Positions 10,948 to 22,800 of a stretch of 64,000 bases of DNA are shown one piece after another. The position numbers and the translations under genes were made by a program. A model generated the notes under the pieces. The model saw only the letters and a program-made list of their open reading frames with translations, searched no databases and had not been told where the DNA came from. The DNA comes from Jackrogersella multiformis. Its lineage: Eukaryota > Ascomycota > Sordariomycetes > Xylariales > Hypoxylaceae. Numbering within the stretch: the stretch's first letter is position 1; every line of letters begins with the position of its first letter. The stretch spans positions 2,108,001 to 2,172,000 of the forward strand of contig CADCXD010000002.1 of assembly GCA_902806575.1 (NCBI GenBank), written 5' to 3'.

Positions 10948-12378
10948 ATGCCTCATCTCTCATCACTTATCGAGCGTGCATCACCTTCAGGGACCTTCAA
11001 TGGTGCGCCGCCAGACCACTTACCAGCCGAAAATGGCTTACACGTATGGCGTACGGCGGTCGCCATGCCGTTTATCACCTTCGCCTTCGTTGCATTGCGA
11101 TTCTATACGCGAACCTACATACTTAGGGCGAAGAAGTACACGATTGATGATTGTACGTTCCTTTTTCACGACGACGACATTGCCGTGCTGATTGATATAC
11201 GATAGATATCGTGGCCTTGACGATGCTTGTAAGCATCGCTCACTCCGTGCTCATGGCCATTGCGACATATAACGGCATGGGGTTGCACATATGGCAATAC
11301 AGCGAAGAACTCAACTCGCGGTACTATCTATGGGTCGGGATCACGTCCGAGTTTTACGTGCTCGGCTTGTGCGGCTTCAAATGCGCGCTGCTCCTCATGT
11401 ATATTCAACTCTTCGGCGTCTATAGGAAGTTCAGGTGGGCATGTTACGGTACTCTATTCTTCTGCGTGAGCTACCTGCTCTGCAACATGATTACCGAATT
11501 CTTCGGGTGCCACCCGATCAAGAAGAAGTGGGAACCGGGCCTGCCGGGAGTATGCATCAATTCCATCGCCGCCGCTACCTTCTACGGGGCTTGCAACATG
11601 GCTAGCGATCTGGTCATCGCCATCTTACCTCTAACCATGATATGGAAGCTACAGGTAGCGACTAAGCGGCAGAAAATTGGATTGAGTCTCGTCCTGAGCT
11701 GTGGTTTTATGTGCGTATATCAACTGGCGCATAGTGATCTGCTGCTGACATAAACATAGTGCTTGGGCAGTTGCCGTCGCTCGCTGGGGAATCGCGACAT
11801 TTAACTGTATGTGCCCACATTTCAAAGCACTCTATGGTGTCTCCTTGTTTTGAATTGCAATAGCATCGGTCCTTCTATCCACCCCGAAGAAAACGTTCAC
11901 CAGTAGGGATGGCTAACTCTCATTACTCATAGTGGTCGGGACTAACGATAGACCTTGGTGGGCGGGTATAAGCTTCACCTTGTCGATTTTCGAAGTTCAA
12001 ACGGGCCTCATCTGTGCATGTGTTGCGACCCTTGGCCCCCTTTGGAAATTGGCATATTCACACGTCAAAGATTGGACAGGCTGGAGCAGCCACAGCAGCA
12101 CCAGGGTAATGACCTGGCCGTCGTTCGTACGCAAGCCTACCGATAGTCAATTTTCCGGCGAGACCAAGAGGTCAAACCGCCCGAGCTGGTATTGGGCGCG
12201 TGCAAATAATACCATCGGCGGCCACGAGGTTCCGGCTGCCCGGGCGAATCGCATGTCGAGCTTCCAAGACACGACGTTGAACGCTAGTGAAGACGACGAG
12301 TATGGCCTGATCGATATGTCAGACCGGCCTTCCCATACGAGAGAAGATAGATCTCAAAGGAGCATGGAATATGTATAA
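10948..12378 (+). CDS. Pth11-like integral membrane protein (fungal rhodopsin-fold domain)
   Basis: Exons 10948-11152, 11206-11710, 11760-11806 and 11933-12378 give 400 aa. Seven hydrophobic segments are visible, with the family features WRTAVAMPFITFAFVALRFY in TM1, KKYTIDDY at the TM1-TM2 loop, YYLWVGITSEFYVLGLCGFK, the Cys-containing loop FFGCHPIKKKW...GVCI, SDLVIAILPLTMIWKL, and the last TM segment TGLICACVATLGPLWKL. These are typical of plasma-membrane proteins related to Pth11 and annotated as rhodopsin-domain or CFEM-GPCR-like. No CFEM domain precedes TM1. The tail (~110 residues) is hydrophilic and Ser-rich. Splicing the first intron restores DDYIV. The third intron is taken as one 126-nt intron; a model with an extra small exon would need a 30-nt intron and was rejected. 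Start Met at 10948 is the first in frame after an upstream TTG. Confidence 0.78.
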
Positions 12379-13236
12379 GACGAATGTATATTGATGCGAT
12401 CGTTTTGCTATTTTCCTTGGTCTTGTTATTGCTAACGAATATTATACCCTAAGTAGCGGATGAATTTTACTTTATATATCTCTCTATAACAGATGATAGT
12501 AACTATAGACACCGCCGATCTACTTGGCATGTCCATCGTGGCTACAAGCTATAGTTGGTTCGACGAGCCTCCTATTTAAATGACAAGACGGATTCGGCCT
12601 GTGACAAAGGCCTTGACTGTTATGGCCAAAATCTGGAGTCATTGATGACGAAATCAAGCGATTAATATTGCTGGTTATCATGATCTCACACGCATGAGCC
12701 CCCTGACAATACCCGTGTGTCACTCTGTCTCATTTTGATGATTCGTTGAAGCCTAATTGACTCTATCCCGGGCTGGAGGATCGATGGAGCACGATCCTGG
12801 CCGAACCCCAGCCCTACCCAGATTGGAGACTCGGCCTGTCGCAAATTGAGTGCCGAATTGAATTCCGCTTTCTATTCAGGCTAAATGAAGGAGTATAATT
12901 TAGAGAATTGACTCTAGACTTGTTTGGGTCATTGGGGTAGATATTCCCAAGAGAGATCCACCTCCACGTTCCTCATCCCGGTTAAGTATCCTGATCTAGG
13001 TCCCAATGGGCCTATAGTCGCAATAATTTGCTTGCCCAATGTGACCTACATGGTAGAAACACACGCGAACTTCGAAGCCGGAGGAGACGGATGGAGTTCC
13101 AGTGCAAGGCATGTCATAATGTATTGTTTACTCCCAAACTTCGCACAAATGGATAAGTGGTTAGTATTCTTTACCTAACCGGTCATTGTCGTTGTATTCA
13201 TGCCGTCGCTGCTCTGACAAGGTTTCAACCACAGTT
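12379..13236. other. Intergenic region
   Basis: This is the 3' region of the rhodopsin-like gene and promoter of the carboxylesterase gene. I see no conserved ORF, tRNA or repeat cluster. Confidence 0.5.
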
Positions 13237-15450
13237 ATGATGATGTTGCGATTGTCATTTGTGGCTTTCATCTTTGGAGCTATCGCGGCCCCCTCTCCGC
13301 AGACCTTGGGTTCTAGTCTTACCTTGTTGATTGACAACGACCTTCGAGGTTAGTTGTGTCCCACGAAACGATCATGACAGTCAATTGTGTCTAACTTCGC
13401 TCTCAGGTGTCAGTGGCTCAGCATCCAGCTCCGGGGCTTTGCTGCTAGAAGCACGCTCATTAGAGGACGCCGGCGAAGCCTGTGAAGCCGTAGGCGAACA
13501 ACTCTGGTCACCCGAGTTAAAGATAGGAAGTATTCAAAGCGTACTTAATTATCTCAATTATTCAGGCTCGGATCTAGATCTTTCGCAATTATGGATGGCA
13601 CCTAAGAGCAGGTCCGCTCAGACAATAAATATAGATGGCCAAATATACCCGGCAAAGCAGGATATCAAGCTGCCAGCTTTATGTACACAATCAGCACCTT
13701 CCTCTAATGAGACCTCTCAGGATACGAGTGACAGATGGCAAGTCACGGTGAAATCTAACAATGAATCTCTCACAGGGTAAACATCACCCGCAATCTACAG
13801 TTGCTATCCCGAAGTTGCCATCCCAAAGGAGTTGCGTTAATTTCTTTATTTAGATTCCGTGACCGCTTCAGTTTCCGCTTTCTAGGAGTCCGATATGCAT
13901 CCCAGCCCAAGCGATTCACGTACTCCGAGCCATATGTAGGTAGCGGTAATGAGGCTTCTGCAATTGAATATGGGTCCCAGTGTGTTCAAGCCGGGAATAT
14001 TGGGTCGGAGGATTGTCTATTTCTAAATATTTGGACTACCTACATCCCGGGTCCCAAGTCTGCTGCTGAGAAGCTGAAGCCAGTCATGGTAATTCCTAGC
14101 TGCCATGCCCCAAGCACAACTTCTGGGTGCCCATTTAGCTAATTGTTCGACCAGCTATGGATACATGGAGGCGCTTTTACAGGTGGGACAGCAAACGATC
14201 CTACAAGCGATGGAGGCAATTTAGCATCAAGAGGTGATGTCGTCGTGGTCGGTATCAACTATCGACTTAACACCCTCGGTTTCCTAGCATTAAAAGACAG
14301 CGTCACCAACGGCAACTTTGGGCTTGCGGACCAGATAAACGCACTCGATTGGGTGAAGAAGAATATTAAGGATTTTGGCGGCGATCCGGACAGAATCACC
14401 ATCTTCGGACAGTCTGCCGGAGCGGGTAGCGTCCGGGCCCTGATAGCTTCTCCTAAGTCGATTGGAAAATTCGCGGGAGCCATACCTGTGAGCAATCTTG
14501 GGGGCATAAATTACGGCACAACATACTCTAAGTATTATACCATCGACGAAGAAATGGAGGTAGTTGGAAATGCCATATTGAGAGACACTGGCTGCACGAA
14601 TGCGACATCGCAAGTCGACTGCCTGCGAGCTATATCTCCATACGTACTGGCAGGGAACCTGAGTACCGTTGCGAGGTATCTCGTGGTCGACGGGACTTAT
14701 CTCACATCTGACGAACTTCAACTCGAGGGACCTACTCTCCCTGTTCGTATCATGATGGGCATAACCCGCGACGACGGCGCCCCGTTCATCAGCTATCCTA
14801 CCATCACGAACCAGACGGCATACCTCGCATCTCAGGGCTTCGACGTGCCCTCCACAGATCTCTTCCCGGTTCCGAACATAGCAAACAAGACTCTGGCGCT
14901 ATTTGAAATGGGCACCCATCTCGCCACGGACGGCATCTTCCGCTGCATCGACCAAGCCACCGTGTTCGCCGGCCTCAAGAACGATCGGTTCCACCCTGTC
15001 TATTTTTACGAGTTCAACAGGACCTATCAGACCACGGGCTGGCCGAAGCTCGACGTATGCGAGCCGCCGAAGACTATTTCCCACCCGCACGGTGATCCGA
15101 GCGCGGAGTATCTCAAGTGCCACTCGGGCGAGCTCTACTACATCTTCGGCAACCTAGCGAGGCAAGGCCTTCCAATGCGGGACGAGTTCGACCTGCCGTT
15201 CGAGCAATTAATCGTGGACTCCTTCAGTTCTTTCGCGAGGTCTTTCGACCCAAACCCGGATGTCAAGTTCCTCGAGGCTAGGAGCTACGAGAGCACGTTG
15301 AAAGAAACGAAACGTGCCGGAAAGTGGCAGCCTTCGACCTCCGAAGGCGAAATGACTATGCGGACGTTACAGTGGCCGAGCTTTCAGGGGCCGTTCATCG
15401 AGGCGAAGCAGTGTGATGCTCTTGGCTTGGGATTGGATTATTATACCTAG
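13237..15450 (+). CDS. Secreted type-B carboxylesterase/lipase
   Basis: Exons 13237-13348, 13407-13776, 13854-14088 and 14155-15450 give 670 aa. The N-terminus has Met-Met-Met-Leu-Arg and then a hydrophobic core ending in Ala-Ala-Pro-Ser, a clear signal peptide, so the enzyme is secreted. Residues ~40-165 form an N-terminal extension seen in one fungal subgroup (GEQLWSPE, LPALCTQSAP). The alpha/beta-hydrolase core then begins: RFLGVRYASQPKRF, GSEDCLFLNIW, LWIHGGAFTGG (oxyanion hole). The nucleophile is Ser326 in FGQSAGAGS (GESAGG is more usual), and His562 in KCHSGELYY is the likely catalytic His. Several N-glycosylation sites occur (NETS, NATS, NLST, NQTA). The substrate is unknown; the family hydrolyses carboxylic esters. 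All three introns (58, 77, 66 nt) are in frame and supported by family continuity. Confidence 0.85.
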
Positions 15451-15945
15451 GAACATAATATTATAAATAATGGTTAGTTACTAATCGTTGGTAGGTACCT
15501 ATTCACATAAAGTTACCATGTCGTAGTTTACCTAACACATCCCTGACAAGTACATTTTAAGCGAGAGGGACATATCATTTATTTATCGAAGCCCAGGCAA
15601 GCCACTGCAAACACACTGCATGTAGGTACCTAGCCTATCATGCAAGAGATCGAGGATTCGAACCTGCGTTGCTTTGGTGAACTCGGGACTTTGTGTAACC
15701 CTTTGCGGGGTAAGAGCGTTTACATTAAAAAGGGTTGCTGCCTGGAAGCTCACAGGAGGCCAAGCATCACTCATTAAAAACCTATCGCCACCTCCGTTTT
15801 GCTGTTTACCTACCTCCTACCTACCTCCTGGTGTATTTATCATCATCATTCTCGATTCCCAAACTCTGTCGAACACAGGTAAAGTGTGTTATATTATTCT
15901 CTTATTATAATATCAATCCAATCTGTGGTGACAAAAGACAACAAA
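15451..15945. other. Intergenic region with a lone Pol III B-box-like motif
   Basis: No gene is called. On the minus strand, GGTTCGAATCC at 15664-15654 matches the tRNA internal promoter B box exactly. I could not fold a cloverleaf around it. A single TAGGTACCTA word lies near 15491-15500. Confidence 0.45.
15654..15664 (-). promoter_or_regulatory. Perfect B-box motif (GGTTCGAATCC), possible tRNA relic
   Basis: The minus strand reads GGTTCGAATCC, the T-arm/B-box consensus. The flanking bases form only a three-pair T stem, and no 5' acceptor strand complementary to the downstream CGATCTCTTGC is found within ~110 bases. It may be a tRNA relic, the edge of a tRNA-derived SINE or chance. Confidence 0.3.
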
Positions 15946-16758
15946 ATGAAACCGGTAAAAATGGCCCATGTCTCTAAAAGGCTCTTCACAGAGGACAGCC
16001 TGTTGCTTCTCAATACCGGCACGTTCATGACACACCTCCTTACCTACAACAACAACAAGGTTCGGAGCAAGGGCGGTATAACCTTGCCTCCCGAAATATG
16101 GGCCATGATCTTGAAGTTCACACCTGAGCGCATAGAGGATCAATTTTGTTTGGTAAAGGCTCATCTTGTATTGGAATCGCCTAAAGTTATGGTTCTTCGC
16201 TGTTTTGAACACGCTTTCGACTGCGACGAAGATACACTGGTAGGGGACGGCCTCGAAAATGAACTGAGCGTGTGTGATTTTGAGCGTTATCTAGCTTGCG
16301 CAAACCCATCTACAGCCGAATCACTCGACATCAAAGTACCTAAGCTCTGCCGGCTCTCCGGCCCGGAGAATACCTTCGGCGTTGTACTGGATACCACGTC
16401 AACAGCTCCCTGTCTCTTTGCCTTCCTTGACGTCCCCGATATTATTGCCAGAATTGACAATGGTAACTGTTGGGTTTGCCGTGGCGACAGATTCATCTGT
16501 CCAGGCTGCACTGGAGGAATAGCGCAGGAATTTGGTGTTTTTATGAGCTGTGGCGTAGATCTCGCCTGTCCGCTCTGTATGGGCACGGACTTTTCCCAAA
16601 ACCACAAAGGGTTCTTGGAAGATGACCTCTGCAGCAAGCAACCTGAAGACGAGGCTAAGTATATGCTAAACCTTGTCGAGGATCGATTAGAGGAACTGGG
16701 ATATGAGGGCACGACCGTGACGGAGCAGGCATGGGGAGGTGAAGATAGTCAGTATTAA
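15946..16758 (+). CDS. Cys-rich protein of unknown function with F-box-like motif
   Basis: Single-exon gene, 270 aa, from ATG 15946; the frame is open upstream to a GTG at 15886. I do not recognise the family. Near residue 45 it has LPPEIWAMILKF, an F-box-like start (LP.EI...I...), but the rest of an F-box is not obvious. Residues ~180-225 hold NCWVCRGDRFICPGC and later CGVDLACPLCM, two CxxC-type pairs plus extra Cys that could bind zinc. The C-terminus is acidic (LVEDRLEELGYEG). The base composition and long open frame amid AT-rich DNA support a real gene. The cellular role is unknown. Confidence 0.55.
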   Translation: MKPVKMAHVSKRLFTEDSLLLLNTGTFMTHLLTYNNNKVRSKGGITLPPEIWAMILKFTPERIEDQFCLVKAHLVLESPKVMVLRCFEHAFDCDEDTLVGDGLENELSVCDFERYLACANPSTAESLDIKVPKLCRLSGPENTFGVVLDTTSTAPCLFAFLDVPDIIARIDNGNCWVCRGDRFICPGCTGGIAQEFGVFMSCGVDLACPLCMGTDFSQNHKGFLEDDLCSKQPEDEAKYMLNLVEDRLEELGYEGTTVTEQAWGGEDSQY

Positions 16759-18202
16759 TAGGGATTCTATAAGACAGTGGCCTAGGGAAGCAGTCAGTAC
16801 CTGAAGCATCGAGTCGAGGGTTATGGAAGAAGGCTTCTGACTAGAGGATTCTGGCGAGTCATATGTTTTGAATGAAGGGACCAGAAAACAATCATAACAA
16901 TCATGTGGCCAAATTAGCAACAAAATGTAAAGGTAGCTAAGTGAGTATATTAAATTGATTCTGTTTTCCAATAATGGATATTTCCACGATACTTAAGGTC
17001 TCTGGATATAGTTATATTACTATATGTTGTTAATATGTGTCTGAACATTGGTGCATAAGCGACGAATCAAAAAAAGGGGCTTAAGGTTAAGGGGTTATGT
17101 TAAAGTCTACAACAATTAATAGAAGGAAATAGGGACCTAGTTTTAGACTCATAATGATCCTAAGCATGCCCGTTGGCCCCCCTATTATATTAAAAGGTGT
17201 AAATAAGCTTCGGATCGGTTATCACTATATAAAATCCGAATTTTACCCGTTTTGGATATTTTGATGCTTTAATAGTCGTATGAGGACCCTAAGAGATCAT
17301 CCTCTATAATGATACACTTTATTTTATTCCTTGATAACAATTTTAAAGTTGCTAACATCGTGGGTTTGTAGGTAACGTCAATAATGCTGCCAAAATGAAA
17401 ATAGGGGTATAGCTTCCGGCATTTTTATTGTTACCAGATTAGCTGGTTTATTATAATGGCATGATCAGTAGGCGTAGGACCCGAGCCGCCTCAGTATTAA
17501 TATTAATAAAAATGGCAGGAATATGGACTTAGGATGAAATAATGTCGATAAAACCACCGGAAATCCTAGCTTGTAAACTCTACTCAACGGGTCTCTTGGC
17601 ATGCTGTATCATTCTAACTCACTTTAACCTAGGCGCACTTCCCAGAGCTGGTGATCTTTGTTCAAGGCCCATGCTCGTACTCCAAGCCTAACGAAACCTC
17701 CCCGATGTGTCAAGCCAGGTACTTTACTATGTACTGCTATACCTTGGACGAAGCACAGTTGACGATGTCACTACTAGCCTTATCTTGCGGGGCTTGGCTT
17801 GCCCATGTGAAAACATGAAGCTGCTGAGTGTATCGATCGATTTGCTGTTAGGTCCCCTAACTCCTCGAAAGGTACCTGAATACAACAATATTCGATCCTT
17901 ACTGTGGACTTCAGTCTAACGATATCTACCCAGCATCTCCATTTAATTGCGTACTTAGGTATTTAAGCAGGTAAGCATGATTGTTTGATTTGGGACGAAA
18001 TGTGCTCGTAGCTAGGTACTTACAACATCTCATACCTTATCAAATTATCATTGCGTGCTTTGAGGAGGGCTGCCTACGAAGATGTTTGAAATTCAAATAC
18101 CACCACCGTCTCTCCCTTTCAATCCCCATCTCTCAAATACACCACGACATAATCCATCTCCGTTCTCACTCAAACTTCAAAGTCTCAACACTGACCTCAA
18201 AG
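16759..18202. other. AT-rich intergenic stretch
   Basis: No gene supported. 16900-17600 is markedly AT-rich with many short stops in all frames. It contains partly inverted words (GCATTTTTATT near 17417 and AATAAAAATGGC near 17506), which could be decayed element ends. It may be a RIP-mutated repeat remnant, but I cannot identify one. Confidence 0.4.
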
Positions 18203-18467
18203 ATGGACACCTCCCTTTTCATCATCATGACGATTCTCGCCATCGCCATATGCATTGCTTTGTCGTTTTCTTTATACAAAAAGCTCCAATGCTACTTCAA
18301 GGCGGCTCATAATCAAAGCGAGCCGATAGATCTCGCGACTATCGAGGGGGTATCAATCGGGAGCGACAGCGGCAGCACCTATTATCGTGCCTGTAAGTCT
18401 TTATCCTCTCCTATTTCTCGCTCCGGACAACTCCACTTATTTCCTTCTTCTAGCCCCTAGTCATTAA
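18203..18467 (+). CDS. Possible small single-pass membrane protein (67 aa)
   Basis: Exons 18203-18392 and 18454-18467, joined over a 61-nt intron with a perfect GTAAGT donor and a pyrimidine-rich TTCTTCTAG acceptor, give 67 aa ending Ala-Ser-Pro-Ser-His. The start Met-Asp-Thr-Ser is followed by one hydrophobic helix (residues 5-25, IIMTILAIAICIALSFSLY), then a Lys-rich edge and an acidic, Ser-rich tail. The context AAAGATGG fits a fungal start site. The helix followed by basic residues suggests the C-terminus faces the cytosol. I know no homologue. The longer frame from 17981 is less likely. It could also be the first exon of a longer gene or a chance ORF. Confidence 0.4.
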
Positions 18468-19836
18468 GGTAGATAACCAACTAATTTTTAAAAAGACGAA
18501 CGCGTCGTCGAAGCACAAGGCGACAATATAACACGAGGTGTTACGTGTCCTCTTAAAACCCTTGATGGAGATGCCCGTCGTATCCGGGTCTACCTCGAGC
18601 CTTCGGTTCCCATATCGGGATTCCCCCATATGGGTCGATCTCAGAGCATACCAGCCGCCTTGACTGGATCGGGTGAAAACTGTTGATCGTTACGTGAGCG
18701 AAAAGAGCTCACGAGGTACCATCAGGGCTTCAGCTAAGTAACTCATGATTGCTCAACCACATCTCACGGGGTCTAGGGCTGCTCGAGGTGGTGTTGACTC
18801 TTGAGTACGTACTAGGACAATCTCGTGGTTACCACCAAGGCCTGCTCATCACCAAGTACATAATTAACCCCGTCTCGAGCCGTATCAAGGATGTGTTGAT
18901 AGAAGAGACAAGGGAGGGGGTTATTTAAAATCGATATATAGAGCCTTTGCGATATTATCTCTTCATGTTCAACTATGAATTTACAATAGTGATCCATTCG
19001 GTCTACGTTATGATCAATTAAATGCCGTTATCTCATTTATTGACACTGTATGCTGTGAGAACTAAATCCTTTGCCACAATCATAGCCTCACATCCCCTTT
19101 TCTTCTTCCTCTTCCTCCTCCTCCCTCTTCCATGTTCCTCATTCTCCTTCTGTAACAGCTAATTCACCCCCTACGATTCCCTATCCGTTTTCTAAATGCT
19201 TACATACGTAATTATCACGAGTGGGATGTGTTTCCTACACAGCCGGGTCGAGCGTACTTTGCAATACGTGAGCCTGGCGTGCATTTTCCGGGTTTTCTAA
19301 GGAGAATACCTACCTACAACGACGGCGAGAACGAGAGAGCCTATGGCAAACGGGAGAAACAGAATACTCGCATACAGGACTGTGGTGCTCTGAACCGCCT
19401 GAAGCAGGCTCGGAACTATTACATTAATACAAGGCTGTTTAGATCAGTATATGGTTTTATTGCATATATACTACGCTTAACTTGAATATATATGTGTTTA
19501 CACCATGTATTAATATAAATGATGCACTATTGGACAGAGAGGATGAGGCTAAGAATTACTCGACACAGTCACTAGAATACTACTAGAGTTCAACGCGACA
19601 TCTGACGAGCAGGCATAACCATTCGGAATTTAAGACACATTATGGCACAACTATCATCATTACAGCCCATAACCCCCGTTCCTAAAACGCCGCTTTTGAT
19701 ACACCGCTGCCGCTACCACCGCCGTCTTGAGGTCATGCCACGTCCCGCATCCCCCCTATTTGTACATTGCCACGAAAATATGCATGAAAAAAAAATAGTG
19801 TTGTGTCTAACCACTGGCAGAGTACGATACACCATT
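18468..19836. other. Intergenic region with palindromes and a pyrimidine tract
   Basis: No gene supported. It contains the palindrome TAACAC-GAG-GTGTTA (18529-18543), a perfect 7-bp hairpin CGTGAGC/GCTCACG (18693-18713) and a C/T-rich tract at 19095-19152. The right edge is the 3' region of the DNA polymerase gene. Confidence 0.45.
18693..18713. repeat. Perfect 7-bp inverted repeat (hairpin)
   Basis: CGTGAGC at 18693-18699 and its exact reverse complement GCTCACG at 18707-18713 are separated by GAAAAGA. No poly-T follows and no adjacent gene explains it. Confidence 0.5.
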
Positions 19837-22800
19837 TCAGAGTCTCGATCCGGCACCTCTCCAGGTACGGGGTGGCATGGCCTCGAAGAACGCCTCCTCG
19901 TTAAACCCCTTTCTCGAAGTGAACTTGGCCTCGAATGGCTCGTATATATGCGGCATGAGCTGAGCTTGTGAGCTGTATGGGACTAGCTTCTTCGGCCTAA
20001 GCTTCCTTATTACTCCGCTATTGGACCCGTCGCTAAAGTTCTTCCTCTGCTCCTTGAGAATTTTGCGAAGTTCCAGTTCGTCGTTCGTGATCTGGGCCCT
20101 CAGGAAACTAAAGTCCTTGGGGTCCTGAAAAGCATTCAGCTCCTGCATGACAGGTGTTCTAGGTATATATTCAATGCCCTTTAGTTGCGGGGCGTACTTC
20201 TCCGGGTCAATGGCCGGGTCGAGGTATGCTTCGTCTCCCTTCTCGAGCAGCTGTATTATATCAATGCTCTCGCCGGGCGGGATAGGCGTCGAATGGCTCG
20301 GCGTTATACAGTCCATATCTACTTCTTTGCGAAGGACCTTGTCAATGTCGATCGCGGAGAAATAGGCGCATGCTTGCGGAAGATCGTTGATGCCGACTTG
20401 CTGGGAGAACATTGCTCGGGTCCAGAGGTTAGCAACCTGAAGAGCCATGGCGGCTCTATATTTATCCTCATCCTTGACGAGGTAGCGGATTTCATCGTGG
20501 ACGGTGATGGAGAGGCGAGCCGCGATGTTGAAACGTCGGGTCAGATAGTCCATGGAAACGACTAGAAGATGGAGATAATCCACACCCGATGATTGAATTG
20601 CCCAGTTGATGCGAGAAGTTAGGTAACCTCCCTTGCTGATGTATCTGCTCATCAGAGCCTCGGTAATGCCGGCGCCGAGAACTGGAGTCCGCGGCCGTTC
20701 TTGTTCCGCGAACTCCTCGAGTTTGTTGAAGACGAAAGACTCCGTCCCGCCTCTCCAAAAGGGTCGTTTATAGAGTGCTTTCTTATTCGTCTTGGTACCT
20801 TTGGTCGTGGCGTACAGCTTCCCAGCGATTTCCAATGTTTCTTGCTCTGATAGGTTTGGGTTGAACTGCCTCAGCAGAGTAGCAGCAAACTTAAGCCCAG
20901 CTCCATAGATTCGGCCGTAGTTGAAAACTTTGGCATCGTTTCGCGTTATGCCCAAGATAGACGCTGTGCGGGAGTGAAGATCAGTTCCAGCAGCTTTGGT
21001 GCCTTCGAGGGTCATGAAGCCGATAGCGTTACCGCCATGGAGCTTAAAGGTAGCATCCCCCACGACGCTGGCGATCCACAGCTCCTCGGAATCAACATCA
21101 GCACCGACGAAGGAGTAGCCCGGGGGCGCTTTGACCATTGCCTTCAACTCGGAACCAACCCTGTTCTTCTTTGCATTGCTAGCGGTCAGCCAGGTATTTT
21201 CGACCGCTCTTCGTGTGATAGTACCCATAGGAATAACTTGAGGTAAAATATAGCCTTGCTCCTTGCCGTGCTCCGTGTTGGACTTTTCACCGTCCTCAAC
21301 CTTGTCACCCTCGTAGATCACCATTTGTGACTTGATCCTGTCTCGAGCACTGATCCAGTATGAACATGACGCATTCATATCGAGCGCCTCTTTCGCTAGC
21401 GGGTATTCCGACGACAGCATCCCGTTGTCGAAATAAACAAGATAACCCTTAGCTAACGGGCTCGCGCATCTCGCTGCCGGGCCATCTTTGTGAGGGAGCT
21501 TGAAATACAGCCCATCCATGTCGTCCTTCAGAGCCTCTATAGGTTCGTCCGAAAGATCGCATCGGACAAGTTGCGTCGAACTATATTTTGCCATATCTGA
21601 AAGTGGCACTCTGAAGGTCCAGCCATACTTATCAGACCAGACTAAGGGATGGCCATCCCACGCAAGCCGGAGCAGAAGTGGTGCGATTCGAGTTCTGACC
21701 GTGAGGTTAATGGGCGAATCACTCTTCGGGAACAAACTCTTATACCACTGGGGCATTCCTGGCTTCTTCTGACGAGCAGCGGGTCTAGGAGGGTCATCCT
21801 TTTTCTTTCCTTTGACCATCCTGATTGTCTGACCAGACCAATCTAGTTGCTTCAGCCAAGGGTCATTGTTAATTTTTCCAGCGTCGTCCTTGATTTCCAA
21901 AGCCTTCTCTGCGAGCGAGATTAGGCGATCTCGGATACTGTCGGATAGTTTGTGGTAGGTGTTTTCGGCGTTTTCAAGATATGCATCCCAGGACTTGTCG
22001 ACGGGAAGAATGACGGAAGACAGATGTCGCAGCGCGGCAAAGCTTACAGGGTGAGGGCAGACTTCAAGGAAATGAGGGAATACAGCCCCGTAAACTTTGT
22101 GAGTAATCGCCACATCCGCCGCACAGTAATCTAGTAGCTCGCCTAGTTTGTCGAGGATACCGTCCCGATCCAAGGCCGCGAAGTGGTCTCGAGCTGCTTT
22201 ATCGATGGTGACATTGAGATGCAATTTAGCAACGTCGCGAAGAGAGTTTATCGAGCTTCGCTCAACCCAGAGTTCCTCTTCCTCCTCTCGGTTGTTCGCC
22301 AGCAGGTTTGCTAGTTCGATGTTGTCCGTCTCCTTAGCAATCCTATCTCGAAGCTCCCTGCTCTTCTTATGCTTCATCCACGTCGGCCGCTGCTGAGAAC
22401 ACATGCCGTTGACCGCGACGTGTAATGACATGGTATCGATGAATGAGTTTCTCGTTTGTTTCAAGTCGTATTCTTCGAGGATCCTCGCTCGGTCATACCC
22501 GATATTATGACCGACGATGACGCGGTCTTTACTTGGGTCGCCCAGTGGGATTAAATGCCTGAATGATTCGGATTCGCCTAGTAGCCAGGGCGATAGCCAC
22601 GCGTACCAATTTGTTGAGCTCATCGCACATGCCATGACGGCGAATTTACTCACTTTCCACATAACCTCTACGTCGAAGCAAAGCATGTCGGCATCGGGAG
22701 ACTCCATCCACTCTGGCTCCTGTCCGTCAGTGTGATATTTGGTCCAACCGCTTTGTCTCACCCATTCTTTCGGTCGCAGAGGTGGTGCAATCTGCTTCGC

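Noticed and set aside
11807..11932. Extra small exon (11864-11902) in the rhodopsin-like gene
   Set aside because: It would need a 30-nt intron; a single 126-nt intron with good GTATGT donor and CTAAC branch also keeps the frame.
15640..15760. A complete tRNA gene on the minus strand
   Set aside because: Only the B box fits; the T stem has mismatches and no acceptor or D arm could be paired.
17981..18202. N-terminal extension of the small membrane protein
   Set aside because: The upstream part is rich in His/Ile without pattern, and the internal ATG at 18203 has a better context and precedes the hydrophobic helix directly.
18538..19000. LTR of a retrotransposon
   Set aside because: TGTTA start and a TATA-like run are present, but no matching TG...CA ends, target duplication, primer-binding site or second copy was found.
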